64,000 bases of DNA, taken from AP-15 sp963703855. GTDB taxonomy: Bacteria > Pseudomonadota > Alphaproteobacteria > ATCC43930 > CGMCC-115725. This document shows, piece after piece, positions 20,101 to 29,662 of the stretch. The stretch covers positions 62,001 to 126,000 of the forward strand of contig CAVPFW010000007.1 of the NCBI GenBank assembly GCA_963703855.1, written 5' to 3'. The notes beneath the pieces are model-generated. The model was not told the origin of the DNA and searched no databases. It saw only the letters and a list, made by a program, of their open reading frames with translations. The number at the start of each line of letters is the position of its first letter. The stretch's first letter is position 1. Both the position numbers and the translations under genes were made by a program.

Positions 20101-20629
20101 CGTCCTCCCAGGGCAACTCGATGCGTGCCGCGTCGGCGCGCGCCTGCGCTTCTTCGACCAAACCGACGGGCGCGTAGTCGTCGCTCGCCCAGAATTGCTC
20201 GGACAGGGTTTCGCCGGCGTCGGCTTCATCCTCGCCGGTCTGCGGCGCGTCGACGACTGCGACCGGCTCCGGCAGCGCCGTCGCCAGCGCCACCCCGGCA
20301 TCTTCCGCGCCGTCGGCGGCGATTTCCCGCGCCTCGGCGTCGGAGCGGGCGGGGTCGCTGCCGATCTCTCCCCGGTCGCCGACCGGGATTCTGAAGTAAT
20401 CGGGGTGGATCTCGCTGAAGGCGAGAAAGCCATGCCGGTTGCCGCCATATTCGACAAAGGCGGCTTGCAGCGACGGTTCGACGCGCGTTACCTTGGCAAG
20501 GTAGATATTGCCCTTTACCTGCTGTTTCGTGGATGATTCAAAATCAAACTCTTCGAGACGATTGCCGTTGAGCACCACCACCCGGGTTTCTTCGGGGTGG
20601 GTTGCGTCGATGAGCATGCGCTTTGCCAT
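17175..20629 (-). CDS. rne: Ribonuclease E with repeat-rich C-terminal tail broken by several frameshifts
   Basis: Endoribonuclease and degradosome scaffold. The start MAKRMLIDATHPEETRVVVL and S1 segment are standard, but the S1 domain is split by an acidic insert of about 200 residues (after FRIPVGDR, up to RHYKIQEVIKRRQIMLVQV) as in other alphaproteobacteria. Catalytic aspartates lie in LVAIDVNSGRST and LIVIDFIDMEEH, and the Zn-link is CPHCGGTG. The tail contains three tandem-repeat arrays. The longest single frame stops at 17231. The normal C-terminus EKPQTPRKGWWQRLIQS is found in another frame, ending at 17175-17177. At least two indels in the 18-bp array (one unit has 19 bases) and probably a compensating pair near 17970-18130, where the alternative frame gives an RRRRGRRGGKRR basic patch, are needed to join the frames. 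The catalytic half is intact. Confidence 0.93.
17290..17452. repeat. 18-bp tandem repeats inside rne (EPAPAS units)
   Basis: About nine copies of a unit close to GGGCTCGGATGCCGGGGC, which on the coding strand gives EPAPAS per unit. The copy near 17325-17345 is GGGCTCCGGATGCCGGGGC, one base longer, which shifts the reading frame. Slippage or assembly error is likely here. Confidence 0.85.
17472..17630. repeat. 63-bp tandem repeats inside rne
   Basis: Two nearly identical 63-base units (17472-17534 and 17535-17597) and a partial third. Each codes for 21 residues built around EERDDSAAAALLASEPGAAY. They lie in frame with the longest rne reading frame and lengthen its acidic tail. Confidence 0.85.
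18136..18286. repeat. 15-bp tandem repeats inside rne (GDREA units)
   Basis: Seven near-perfect CGCGA(T/C)CGCCCGCCT units up to 18240, followed by diverged copies. On the coding strand they give GDREA or GGREA repeats, a highly charged and probably disordered segment. A 15-base period keeps the frame. Confidence 0.85.
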
Positions 20630-21116
20630 TCGGGCGTAACTCCGAGGCGCGCCGCCGCGGCCGCGCGAAATTCGGCCGGCGGCGCGATCCCGTGTGCAAG
20701 GAAGCCGGCTGCGCCTGAACTCATCATGCCCTCCGGGAGCGATTGGATATCGGCCATGGCGAATCTTGTCAGGGGACGGCTTCAGGTTCCTACAATCCGC
20801 GCCGCCCCGCGCTCTGGTCCGTTGCGGCGACGGGCGTGTCGCCGATCAGGCGGGCTCATCTCGCGACATCCCACCGGGCGCGGCGCCCAGCAGGCGGACG
20901 GCGGTTTTTCGCAGACGCCAATGTACATAGGGAAACCTCCCGCGACAATGCCTTCGTCCGCCGTCCAGCCGGCCGCAGCCGCGCGACGACCTCGGCCCCG
21001 CCAAAACATCCTTGGATTGGCGGCTGCGCCATCGCATATAAGGCGCTGCCGCGCGGAACCGGGCGGTCGCGTCGATCGTTGCAGCAGGAGCGTCCGCGTC
21101 TCGCCGCGTCGAACTC
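20630..21116. other. Divergent intergenic region between rne and mrcA
   Basis: Nearly 490 bases with no supported gene. It must carry the rne leader, which in other bacteria is long and mediates RNase E autoregulation, and the mrcA promoter. In many alphaproteobacteria an N-acetylmuramoyl-L-alanine amidase gene sits at this position between rne and mrcA; it is absent here. Confidence 0.45.
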
Positions 21117-23783
21117 ATGGTCAAGCTGATCCGGTTTCTTTTCGTCTGCGCGGTGATCCTGGCGATTGCGGGCTGCGGCTTTGTCGGCGTCACGATCTGG
21201 TATTTTGGCCGCGAGCTGCCGGACTTTCAGCAGCTGGCGCATTATCAGCCGCCGATCATGACCCGGGTTCAGGCCGGCGACGGGCGGCTGCTCGCCGAAT
21301 ACGCCACCGAGCGCCGGGTCTTTGTCCCGATCCAGGCGATCCCCAAGCGTGTCGTCGACGCCTTCATCTCCGCCGAGGATAAAAACTTTTACAGCCATCA
21401 CGGCGTCGATCCGCTGTCGATCATCCGCGCCGCGATCACCGATGTCGGCCGGCTGCGGGGAGGTCGCCGCCCGATCGGGGCGTCGACCATCACCCAGCAG
21501 GTCGCCAAGAACATGCTGTTGACCAACGAGATCTCGGTCACCCGCAAGATCAAGGAGATACTGCTGGCGACGCGAATCGAGGCGGCGTTGCCCAAGGATC
21601 GCATCCTCGAGCTCTATCTGAACGAAATCTATCTCGGCTCGGGCGCCTACGGGGTGGCGGCGGCGGCGATGACCTATTTCGACAAGCCGCTCGACGATCT
21701 GACCCTGGGCGAGGCGGCGTTCTTGGGCGGGCTGCCGAAGGCGCCGAACCGCTACAACCCGACCCGCCTGGCGGAAGCGGCGAAGGGCCGCCGCGACTGG
21801 GTGCTCGAGCGCATGGCCGAGGACGGCGCGGTCACCCGGCAGGCGGCGACCGAGGCCGAAGCCCAGCCGATCGCGCTGCACCATCGGCAGCAGGCGGAGC
21901 AGGTCAAGGCTCCCTATTTTGCCGAGGAGGTCCGGCGCGAGCTGCTCGCGCGCTACGGCGACAAGGCGCTCTACGGGGCCGGACTCTCGGTGCGCACCAG
22001 CCTCGATCCGCGCCTCCAGGCGGCCTCCGACAAGGCCTTGCGCGATGGGCTCGTCGCCTATGATCACGGCCACGGCGGGTGGCGCGGCGCCATTGCCCAT
22101 ATCGATCCCAAGGGGGATTGGACGGCGCATCTGACCGCGGTCCCGATTCCGGCGGTCGCGACCGATGTCGGCTGGCGCCTGGCGGTGGTGCTGCGCACCG
22201 CATCCGGCGAGGCGGCGATCGGTTTCGCCGACGGCGACACCGGGCACATCCCGTTTTCGCAGATGCGCTGGGCTCGGCCGCGCTATCGCAACGGCAGTCT
22301 CGGCCCGTTGCCGCGCGGCCCCGGCGACGTCGTCAAACCCGGCGATGTGGTGATGGTCGCGCCGGTCGCCGCCGCCCCCCCGAAGGCGGGTTCGGCCAAG
22401 ATCGATCTCGCCGAGGCCGGCTCCGCCAAGATCGATGCGGGCGGCGGAACGGCGACGGCGGAGACCGGTCAGGGCCCAGGCGCCTTCACCCTGTGCCAGG
22501 TGCCCGAGGTGTCGGGCGCCCTCGTCGCCATGGATCCGCACACCGGCCGCGTGCTGGCGATCAGCGGCGGGTTCAGCTTTGCGATCAGCCAGTTCGACCG
22601 CGCGACCCAGGCCTACCGGCAAACCGGCTCGGCGATCAAGCCGTTCGTCTTTCTGACGGCACTCGACCACGGTTTCACGCCGTCGACATTGGTCAGCGAC
22701 GCACCGATCTCGCTGCCGCAAGGCCCCGGGCTGCCGATGTGGTCGCCGACCAATTACGAGGCCGACCGTTTCCGCGGGCCGACCCCGCTGCGCATCGGGC
22801 TCGAGCAGTCGATCGACACCTTGACCGTGCGCGTCGCCACGATGATCGGAATGGGTCCGATCGCCGACACGATCGAGCGCTTCGGCATCATGGATCATGT
22901 GCCGCACGAATATGCGATCACCCTCGGCGCCGGCGCCACCACCCCGCTGCGGCTGACCGCCGCCTATGCGATGCTGGTCAACGGCGGCAAGCGCATCACC
23001 CCGAGCGTGATCGACCGGGTCCAGGACCGTAACGGCAAGACCATCTTCTCGGCCGACGACCGGCCCTGCCAGGGCTGCGCCGGTGTCGACTGGGACCATC
23101 AGCCGGTGCCGGTCATCCCAGACACCCGCGAGCAGGTGGCGGACCCCGGCTCGGCCTATCAGATCGTGACGATGATGGAAGGGGTCGTGCAGCGCGGCAC
23201 CGGCACCGCGGTCAAGGCGGTGGGCCGGCCGATCGCGGGCAAGACCGGGACCACCAACGACTATCGCGACGCCTGGTTCGAGGGCTTTACTCCCGACCTC
23301 GCCGCCGGCGTCTATATCGGCTACGACGACCCCGACAGTCTCGGCAAGGACGAGACCGGCGGGCATGTCGCGGCCCCGGTCTTCCGCGATTTCATGATTG
23401 CCGCCCTCAAGGATACCCCGGCGACCGATTTCCGCATCCCGTCCGGCCTGCGGGTCTACCGCGTCAGCGCCGCGACCGGCCTGCCGGTCTCCGGCGACGG
23501 TCCGGCGATCTACGAGGCCTACAAGCCCGGCACCGAGCCCGGCAGGAAGCCCGAGCTCGACCGCCAGGGCGGCTCCGACGAGGACGCGATGCCGGTCGCC
23601 TCGACCAGCGATGCCGGGGCGCGCGACGCCGGGGGCGATGCCCCAGGCAGCGACGCCCAGGGCGGTGGGGATGCCGCGGGCCGCACTGCCGGGAACGGCC
23701 CGGCCGGGTTCGGCGCCGCCGGGGGCAACGCGATGCCGCCGGCGCGCGGCGCTCCCGCCGGCGGCACCGGCGGCCTATATTAG
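21117..23783 (+). CDS. mrcA: Penicillin-binding protein 1A (bifunctional transglycosylase/transpeptidase)
   Basis: Class A PBP polymerising and cross-linking peptidoglycan. The 888-residue protein has one N-terminal membrane segment (FLFVCAVILAIAGCGFVGV) and a GT51 domain with catalytic EDKNFYSHHGVDP, GASTITQQVAKN and ELYLNEIYLGSGAYGVAAAA. An OB-like linker region follows, then the transpeptidase with the SxxK serine in QTGSAIKPF and the KTGTTNDYRDAWF motif. The linker carries a 30-base duplication (AGSAKIDLAE twice, 22385-22441). The C-terminal tail (after residue 820) is Gly/Ala/Asp-rich and low-complexity. It lies 30 bases upstream of prfB, the usual order in the class. Confidence 0.96.
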   Translation: MVKLIRFLFVCAVILAIAGCGFVGVTIWYFGRELPDFQQLAHYQPPIMTRVQAGDGRLLAEYATERRVFVPIQAIPKRVVDAFISAEDKNFYSHHGVDPLSIIRAAITDVGRLRGGRRPIGASTITQQVAKNMLLTNEISVTRKIKEILLATRIEAALPKDRILELYLNEIYLGSGAYGVAAAAMTYFDKPLDDLTLGEAAFLGGLPKAPNRYNPTRLAEAAKGRRDWVLERMAEDGAVTRQAATEAEAQPIALHHRQQAEQVKAPYFAEEVRRELLARYGDKALYGAGLSVRTSLDPRLQAASDKALRDGLVAYDHGHGGWRGAIAHIDPKGDWTAHLTAVPIPAVATDVGWRLAVVLRTASGEAAIGFADGDTGHIPFSQMRWARPRYRNGSLGPLPRGPGDVVKPGDVVMVAPVAAAPPKAGSAKIDLAEAGSAKIDAGGGTATAETGQGPGAFTLCQVPEVSGALVAMDPHTGRVLAISGGFSFAISQFDRATQAYRQTGSAIKPFVFLTALDHGFTPSTLVSDAPISLPQGPGLPMWSPTNYEADRFRGPTPLRIGLEQSIDTLTVRVATMIGMGPIADTIERFGIMDHVPHEYAITLGAGATTPLRLTAAYAMLVNGGKRITPSVIDRVQDRNGKTIFSADDRPCQGCAGVDWDHQPVPVIPDTREQVADPGSAYQIVTMMEGVVQRGTGTAVKAVGRPIAGKTGTTNDYRDAWFEGFTPDLAAGVYIGYDDPDSLGKDETGGHVAAPVFRDFMIAALKDTPATDFRIPSGLRVYRVSAATGLPVSGDGPAIYEAYKPGTEPGRKPELDRQGGSDEDAMPVASTSDAGARDAGGDAPGSDAQGGGDAAGRTAGNGPAGFGAAGGNAMPPARGAPAGGTGGLY

Positions 23784-23813
23784 CGCAACCGGAATCGACG
23801 GACGGAGCGAGGC

Positions 23814-24939
<1,126 letters not shown>

Positions 24940-24966
24940 GGCAGCCCGACCCGCCGCGAAATCGGC

Positions 24967-24992
24967 CCTCTCCGCCCCCAGGGGCAGAGAGG
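24967..24992. terminator. Hairpin downstream of prfB
   Basis: CCTCTCCGCCCC (24967-24978) pairs with GGGGCAGAGAGG (24981-24992), 11 of 12 positions, around a two-base loop. No T-tract follows, so it may be a palindromic repeat that stabilises the transcript end rather than an intrinsic terminator. Confidence 0.45.
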
Positions 24993-25174
24993 AGAATTCA
25001 AGGGTGGCGGCGCCATTCCCATCGGCAAATCAGCCCCGCCGCGATGCGCCGCCGGATAGCCCTTTGCCCGGCCGGCAATAAATGCGTAGTCTGCGCCCGC
25101 AGACCTCTTCGACAACCGGGCCCGGCGGCGTCTCGCACATCGGTCGCGGTCCGCCCAACACACGGGAGAGAAAC

Positions 25175-26833
25175 ATGGCTGAGATCGACGGCGCCACCGC
25201 GATAGCGAGGAGCCTCAAACAGCAGGGCATCAACCACTTGTTCGGAGTCGTCGGGTTCCCGGTCGGCCCGATCGCCGCGGCCGCACAGAAGGAAGGCGTC
25301 GCCTATATCGGCATGCGCAACGAGCAGGCCGCCTCCTACGCGGCGCAAGCCTACGGTTATCTGACCGGCCGCCCCGGCGCCTGCATCGTCGTGACCGGCC
25401 CGGGTGTCGTCCACGGCCTCGCCGGCCTCGCCAACGCCCAGCAGAATTGCTGGCCGATGATCCTGATCGGCGGCGCCTCGGAGACCTATCGCGGCGGCAT
25501 GGGCGCCTTCCAGGAAGAGCGCCAGGTGCTGATCGCCTCACCGTTCTGCAAATTCGCGCACGCGATCGATACCGTCGAGCGCATCCCCTACTATGTCGAG
25601 ATGGCGACGCGGAACGCGATCTACGGCCGTCCCGGCGCCGCCTATCTCGACATGCCCGACAACATCATCACCGGCAAGTGCGACGAGGCGAAACTCATCG
25701 AAGTCCAGAAATGCCCGGAGCCGCCGCGCACGGTGGCGCCGCAGGAATACATCGAAGACGCCCTGAACCTGCTCGAAAAGGCCGAGCGGCCGCTCGTTCT
25801 GGTCGGCAAGGGCATGGCCTGGTCGCACGCCGAGGACGAGGTGCGCTCCTTTATCGAGCGCACGCAAATACCGTTCCTGCGTTCGCCGATGGGCAAGGGC
25901 GTCATGCCGGACGACCATCCGCTGTCGGTCGCGGCGGCGCGCACCCTGGCATTGCAGAACGCCGACGTCGTCTTCCTGATGGGCGCCAGGTTCAACTGGA
26001 TCTTCCATTTCGGCCAGGCGCCGCGCTATGCCAAGGACATGAAGGTCATCCAGCTCGACATCGCGCCCGAGGAGATCGGCCACAACAAGGCGACCGAGGT
26101 GGCCTTGGTCGGCGACGGCAAGGCGATCGTCGGGCAATTGAACGCGGCGCTCGCCGGCCGCCAGTGGTTCCATCCCAAGGACACGCCGTGGCGCCAGATG
26201 ATCACCAAGAAGGCGGCCGAGAACGCGGCGATGATCAAGCCGCAGATCGACGATGACGAGGGGCCGGCCAATTACTACCGCGCCTTGCGCGATGTCGCCG
26301 CCTGGATGCCGAAGAACGCGATCCTCAGCGCCGAGGGCGCCGGCACGATGGATATCGGCCTGACCCAGTTGCAGGTCGCCAACGCCCGGTCCTGCCTCAA
26401 CGCCGGCACCTACGGCACGATGGGGGTCGGCCTCGGCCAGGCGATTGCCGCCGCCGTCGCGGAGCCGAACCGGCCGGTCATCCACCTCTCCGGCGACTCG
26501 GCGATCGGCTTCTCCGGCATGGAGATGGAGACGCTCTGCCGCTACAACTTCCCGGTCAAGATCGTCGTCCTCAACAATGGCGGCATCGGCCCGGGCATGC
26601 CCGAGATCCCGGAAAATCCGATGTTCAACATGAAGCCGAACTCGCTGATCTACGGCGCCCGCTACGACCGGGTGATGGAAGCCTTCGGCGGCAAGGGCTT
26701 CTTCGTCGAGGACCCGAAAGACCTGAAGGGCGCCCTCGCCGAGGCGATGAACCACCGCGGCCCCGCCCTGGTCAACGTCGTGATCAGCCAAGGCGCCGCC
26801 CGCAAGCCGCAAGCCTTCCGCTGGCACAGCTGA
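25175..26833 (+). CDS. ThDP-dependent 2-hydroxyacyl-CoA lyase / oxalyl-CoA decarboxylase family enzyme
   Basis: A 552-residue thiamine-diphosphate enzyme. The N-terminal Pyr domain has the activating glutamate in GMRNEQAASYAAQAYG. YRGGMGAFQEERQV and RNAIYGRPGAAYLDMP resemble 2-hydroxyacyl-CoA lyase (HACL) and oxalyl-CoA decarboxylase. The C-terminal PP domain has GDSAIGFSGMEMETL followed by VVLNNGG, the metal/ThDP motif (GDS instead of GDG). These enzymes split 2-hydroxyacyl-CoA into formyl-CoA plus aldehyde, or decarboxylate oxalyl-CoA. No formyl-CoA transferase (frc) is adjacent, which weakens an oxalate assignment. A GGGAGAG ribosome-binding site precedes the ATG. The gene borders the gene-poor island. 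Confidence 0.85.
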   Translation: MAEIDGATAIARSLKQQGINHLFGVVGFPVGPIAAAAQKEGVAYIGMRNEQAASYAAQAYGYLTGRPGACIVVTGPGVVHGLAGLANAQQNCWPMILIGGASETYRGGMGAFQEERQVLIASPFCKFAHAIDTVERIPYYVEMATRNAIYGRPGAAYLDMPDNIITGKCDEAKLIEVQKCPEPPRTVAPQEYIEDALNLLEKAERPLVLVGKGMAWSHAEDEVRSFIERTQIPFLRSPMGKGVMPDDHPLSVAAARTLALQNADVVFLMGARFNWIFHFGQAPRYAKDMKVIQLDIAPEEIGHNKATEVALVGDGKAIVGQLNAALAGRQWFHPKDTPWRQMITKKAAENAAMIKPQIDDDEGPANYYRALRDVAAWMPKNAILSAEGAGTMDIGLTQLQVANARSCLNAGTYGTMGVGLGQAIAAAVAEPNRPVIHLSGDSAIGFSGMEMETLCRYNFPVKIVVLNNGGIGPGMPEIPENPMFNMKPNSLIYGARYDRVMEAFGGKGFFVEDPKDLKGALAEAMNHRGPALVNVVISQGAARKPQAFRWHS

Positions 26834-27077
26834 CCCGCTGACGCCTCGCGCAACGGGGCCGCTCCGCAAGGGGCGTCCCCTCTGCCGGCAAAGCTCCTCA
26901 TCGGCGCGAGAATCGTTACACATGACAGCTCGCGAGTCAAGAGACGTTATTACTTTCCAAACGCTTGGGACGAGCTGCACGCCCGAGAGGAGAGCGCCCT
27001 CGAAGCCAAGAAAAGAGCTGAAAGTCCCGACGCTGAACATCGAAATTTTCGAACGCCAAGGTCGGCAAAATCGGTGA

Positions 27078-27197
27078 AGATATCTGCAGAGCGATTGGGA
27101 GGAGCAGCGCCGCAGCTTTGAATATGGCAACACGAAAATCGAAAACGCACCGCGGATCAGCTCAGGGGAGATTGATCGATCAGAAGCAAGGAGCTGA
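27078..27197 (+). pseudogene. Short protein remnant, possibly a Fic/Doc-associated antitoxin
   Basis: Between two in-frame stops the plus strand encodes a fragment containing EEQRRSFEYGNTKIENAPRI followed by SSGEIDRSEARS. The RRSF-YGN-xIEN pattern recalls small proteins encoded next to Fic/Doc toxins in alphaproteobacteria. There is no ATG, no ribosome-binding site and no toxin after it, so if real it is a remnant. Confidence 0.3.
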
Positions 27198-27397
27198 AAC
27201 ATGCTATCTCAGAAACGTCACTTACGCTTCATGAAACGTGCACAGATCTGAAACGATGCGCGGCCCATTCTGATTAACGTGGCACGGAGCTCTGAAACGT
27301 GCACAACTCTGAAGACGGAGCACAGCATTAAACGTGCACAGCTCTAAAACAGTGCACAGATCTCGAAACTTGCGCAGTTCTGAAACGTGCACGTCAT
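27193..27397. repeat. Array of about eleven degenerate ~18-bp repeats (CTGAAACGTGCACAG)
   Basis: Copies start near 27194, 27211, 27231, 27249, 27270, 27291, 27309, 27329, 27345, 27362 and 27380. The best copies read TGAAACGTGCACA, with the palindromic core GTGCAC. Spacing is 16-21 bases without a constant reading frame, so the array is non-coding. It resembles a diverged iteron or protein-binding array more than a CRISPR, as there are no unique spacers. Confidence 0.6.
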
Positions 27398-28341
27398 GAA
27401 GATCCAGGGAAGGGGAAAACGATGAGAAGGCGTCGCCGCGCTCCCGGAAGTGCGAAGAGATGCTGACCGACTACTGAACGAGCGCCAGAAGGGAAAGCCG
27501 CAACTGTCGCAACATACACCCAGTACGTAGAGGGAGACATTCGCGGGCGGATCGCCTTTCGCATTACGCCCGTCAATAGCTCTCAATCTAAACCGATTTT
27601 CTCTCGAAGGTATTAATAATTACGCGGGGAATTACCGACCGTCTGAGATATAATTCATGGAAGCAAACTACAATCCGCCGCCGCGGGCCGAAGTGGCAAG
27701 CCGAAGTCGAAGATCTCTATGAATATTGTCGTACAATGAACAATTCGCGGAAAAGTGCAGCAATCCATCTGAGCAGCTTAGCGTATGTGGGTGCGCGGTA
27801 AATTAAATTCAATCCCTTCGACGATGGTAATGGAACGTACGACGCGAGCAGCATCGTAACTTGGTGTTCTGTGTCAAGCTCATGATAATCGGAGTTCCGG
27901 CCCAATGACATCTCCTCATTGTTCTGGAGCTATCGTTGGCAATAAGCCGCCATATTGGGCCGCGCTCGAGGCTGCCGATGCAGCATGGGCGGGACGCCAT
28001 CATTGGATCGACGTAGGTGCACCTTGAGCGTTGACTAAGTCAGAATTTACATAGGGGCTGCCGAGCTCGTCATGCCGCTGATGGACGCCAAGGAGCCAAC
28101 CGATCGCGTAGAAAAGTCGTGCGGGTAACCTGCGATTGTTTTCGTTAACGAATGTTCCGCATTACAGCGACGTAGTATGGGTTTAAGCTCGGCGGAGCCG
28201 ATCGCCGAATGCGCTGAGCGCGCAGTACTCAGTAAGCGCAGGATTGGTTGAGCGCATAGCGAAACCGTCATCTTTTCCCGAAGGCGCGCGCTTGGTTGCC
28301 AGGGTCGCTTGGCCAATTGGCGCGCGTCCCGCACCCGGCGG

Positions 28342-28440
28342 CTAGGTTACTCCCTCGGGCATCCGAGTTCGAAATCTTGCGATCTTGACGCCGCGCCCCG
28401 CCCGCAGGCTTTCTCGTGCTTGTTCGATACGGCGACAGCA
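28342..28440 (-). pseudogene. Truncated Phd/YefM-type antitoxin C-terminus
   Basis: The minus strand encodes RRIEQARESLRAGRGVKIAR, which matches RRIEDARKSLREGRGIKIED at the end of the intact antitoxin at 29393-29662; the DNA is also clearly similar. The N-terminal two thirds are missing and a MITE-like element begins at 28446, exactly where homology stops. I infer a paralogous toxin-antitoxin copy destroyed at the element boundary. Confidence 0.5.
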
Positions 28441-28445
28441 AGCGT

Positions 28446-28541
28446 AGGGCGGATGCAATCCGCCATCTGTGCCGGTGATCGGACGTTTCATGAAGGAGGC
28501 GGCTATCGCGGCACATGTGCGAAGGCGGCGGCATCCGTCCT
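28446..28541. repeat. MITE-like element, copy 1 (right end decayed)
   Basis: Begins with AGGGCGGATGCAATCCGCC (28446-28464), identical to the left end of the copy at 29046. It shares GCCGGTGATCG-ACGTTTC and CGCGGCACA-GTGCGAAGG with it, and ends in a diverged inverted repeat near 28524-28541. It is about 95 bases long, with an internal deletion relative to copy 2. Confidence 0.6.
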
Positions 28542-28674
28542 TCGTCGTTGCTTCGTGTAGGCGACAATTTTGTTTATCGATCCGAATCACTGTTGCGAGG
28601 CCGGTTCGCGAACGCGAATAGACGTCGCCGGTCGAGATCTATCACCCGGCGCCGACACGGCATAAACTGGGGCG

Positions 28675-29008
28675 ATGGCGTACCAGGTTTTTCGGGTCGA
28701 GATTACCCGCGACGAGACGCGTGACTCGCGGGCCGGTCGGCATCGAGATTACCGCTTACATCGATCGCATGCCGGAGACCAATGAGGCGACGATCGGGCG
28801 CTTGAGCCGGGCGCTTCGCGGGGTGTGGAACAGTCGGCTGCAATACACCGGCGATTTCGATACGTTGGCGCAGGCGCTTGGCGCGATTACCGCGGCTTAT
28901 CCCGAGGCCGGCCATATCCGCTGCTACGAATATTCGGTCGACAACGAATTTGCGGTCGAGGTGGCGCCGCTCGTGCGATCCGGGGAGAAATGGCTGCCCG
29001 GCGTCTAG
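28675..29008 (+). CDS. Small hypothetical protein, probable frameshift near 28735
   Basis: The ATG at 28675 gives MAYQVFRVEITRDETRDSRA. The protein-like sequence then continues one frame over (VGIEITAYIDRMPETNEATI ... VWNSRLQYTGDFDTLAQALG, HIRCYEYSVDNEFAVEV) to a stop at 29006-29008. Removing one G from GGCCGGTCGG joins the two into a protein of about 110 residues. Alternatively a 95-residue protein may start at the GTG at 28721. I do not recognise the family. The codon pattern is that of a normal host gene. It sits alone between two MITE-like copies. Confidence 0.5.
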
Positions 29009-29045
29009 CCCCGCTCCCTCAATTCTGCCGCGGCGCAGCGAGCGT

Positions 29046-29173
29046 AGGGCGGATGCAATCCGCCGATCTATTGCCGGTGATCGAACGTTTCGTCAAGGAA
29101 GCGGCGCGCACCGCGCAGCTTGACCATCGGATGTCGCGGCACACGTGCGAAGGAGGCGGATTGCATCCGCCCT
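29046..29173. repeat. MITE-like element, copy 2, with perfect 19-bp inverted ends
   Basis: The left end AGGGCGGATGCAATCCGCC (29046-29064) and right end GGCGGATTGCATCCGCCCT (29155-29173) are exact reverse complements. Each end is itself nearly palindromic. The 128-base unit encodes nothing and is repeated at 28446. Confidence 0.7.
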
Positions 29174-29195
29174 GCTCTATCGAGGTTTACAGTGA

Positions 29196-29242
29196 CAGCA
29201 AGCGTAAGGCGGAACAGCGCAGCGCGTTCCTCCGCTTCGCCG
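29196..29242. repeat. REP-like palindrome
   Basis: AGGCGGAACAGCGCAGCGCG followed by TTCCTCCGC forms an imperfect hairpin. It is preceded by GACAGCAAGCG, the same bases that precede the MITE-like copy at 28446, suggesting a shared target or a composite element. Confidence 0.4.
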
Positions 29243-29392
29243 TTATTGGCTTTCTGCATTTCGCTCGGGTCGAGGTAGCCCCTCCGCACACCGCCCTTGG
29301 GGAATACAGCTAACGTAGAATGGGTTCGGCACGCCGAAACCCGTCACCTTTTCGCTAACCCGCACGCCGCGTCGCCGGGATCGCCCGCCCGA

Positions 29393-29662
29393 TCACTCCA
29401 CGTCCTCGATCTTGATGCCGCGCCCTTCCCGCAGGCTCTTCCTTGCGTCTTCGATGCGGCGCAGGAAGCGCACGTCGGATTCGAGGCGGTAATCGAACCA
29501 GTCGTCCTCGGACGCGAAGCCGATCAGCACTCCGGCAGGTTTTCCGTCGCGAGTAATGACGATCTCCTCGGTTTCCGCCTCGCGCAGAAAGCGGGAGAGA
29601 TCGTCTTCGATTTCCGATAGCGGAATCCGCCTCACACCGGATCTCCGAATTGCCTTAGCCAT
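29393..29662 (-). CDS. Type II antitoxin, Phd/YefM-like
   Basis: An 89-residue protein. The N-terminal half (RRIPLSEIEDDLSRFLREAE, EEIVITRDGKPAGVLIGF) has the Phd/YefM DNA-binding and dimerisation pattern. The C-terminal half (DDWFDYRLESDVRFLRRIED, ARKSLREGRGIKIEDVE) should wrap and neutralise the toxin. Its start lies inside the 3' end of the toxin gene with a 31-base overlap, so the two are translationally linked. The antitoxin is the downstream gene, the reverse of the commonest order. Confidence 0.85.
   Translation of the reverse strand: MAKAIRRSGVRRIPLSEIEDDLSRFLREAETEEIVITRDGKPAGVLIGFASEDDWFDYRLESDVRFLRRIEDARKSLREGRGIKIEDVE

Larger units (their letters stand above)
26834..28674. other. 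Gene-poor, relatively AT-richer island
   Basis: About 1.8 kb with no intact gene that I can support. Base composition and codon pattern differ from the flanks, and stretches around 27600-27900 are distinctly AT-rich. It contains the fragment at 27078-27197, the degenerate repeat array at 27193-27397, an open but ATG-less stretch at about 27590-27800, an antitoxin relic at 28342-28440 and a MITE-like element at 28446. This looks like decayed accessory DNA. Confidence 0.55.

Noticed and set aside
20856..23366. An 836-codon minus-strand frame opposite mrcA
   Set aside because: Antisense shadow of a clear PBP1A gene; its sequence shows no family features.
27193..27397. Possible CRISPR array at the degenerate 18-bp repeats
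   Set aside because: Units are too short and variable, have almost no spacers, and no cas genes are present.
27590..27801. Open plus-strand stretch containing RYNSWKQTTIRRRGPKWQAE
   Set aside because: No start codon near its beginning and no recognised family; kept only as part of the decayed island.
27905..28027. Short frame starting MTSPHCSGAIVGNKPPYWAA
   Set aside because: 40 codons, no ribosome-binding site, no recognisable family; not enough support for a gene.
28047..28334. A 95-codon minus-strand frame
   Set aside because: Low-complexity composition, no conserved pattern, overlaps the decayed antitoxin region.
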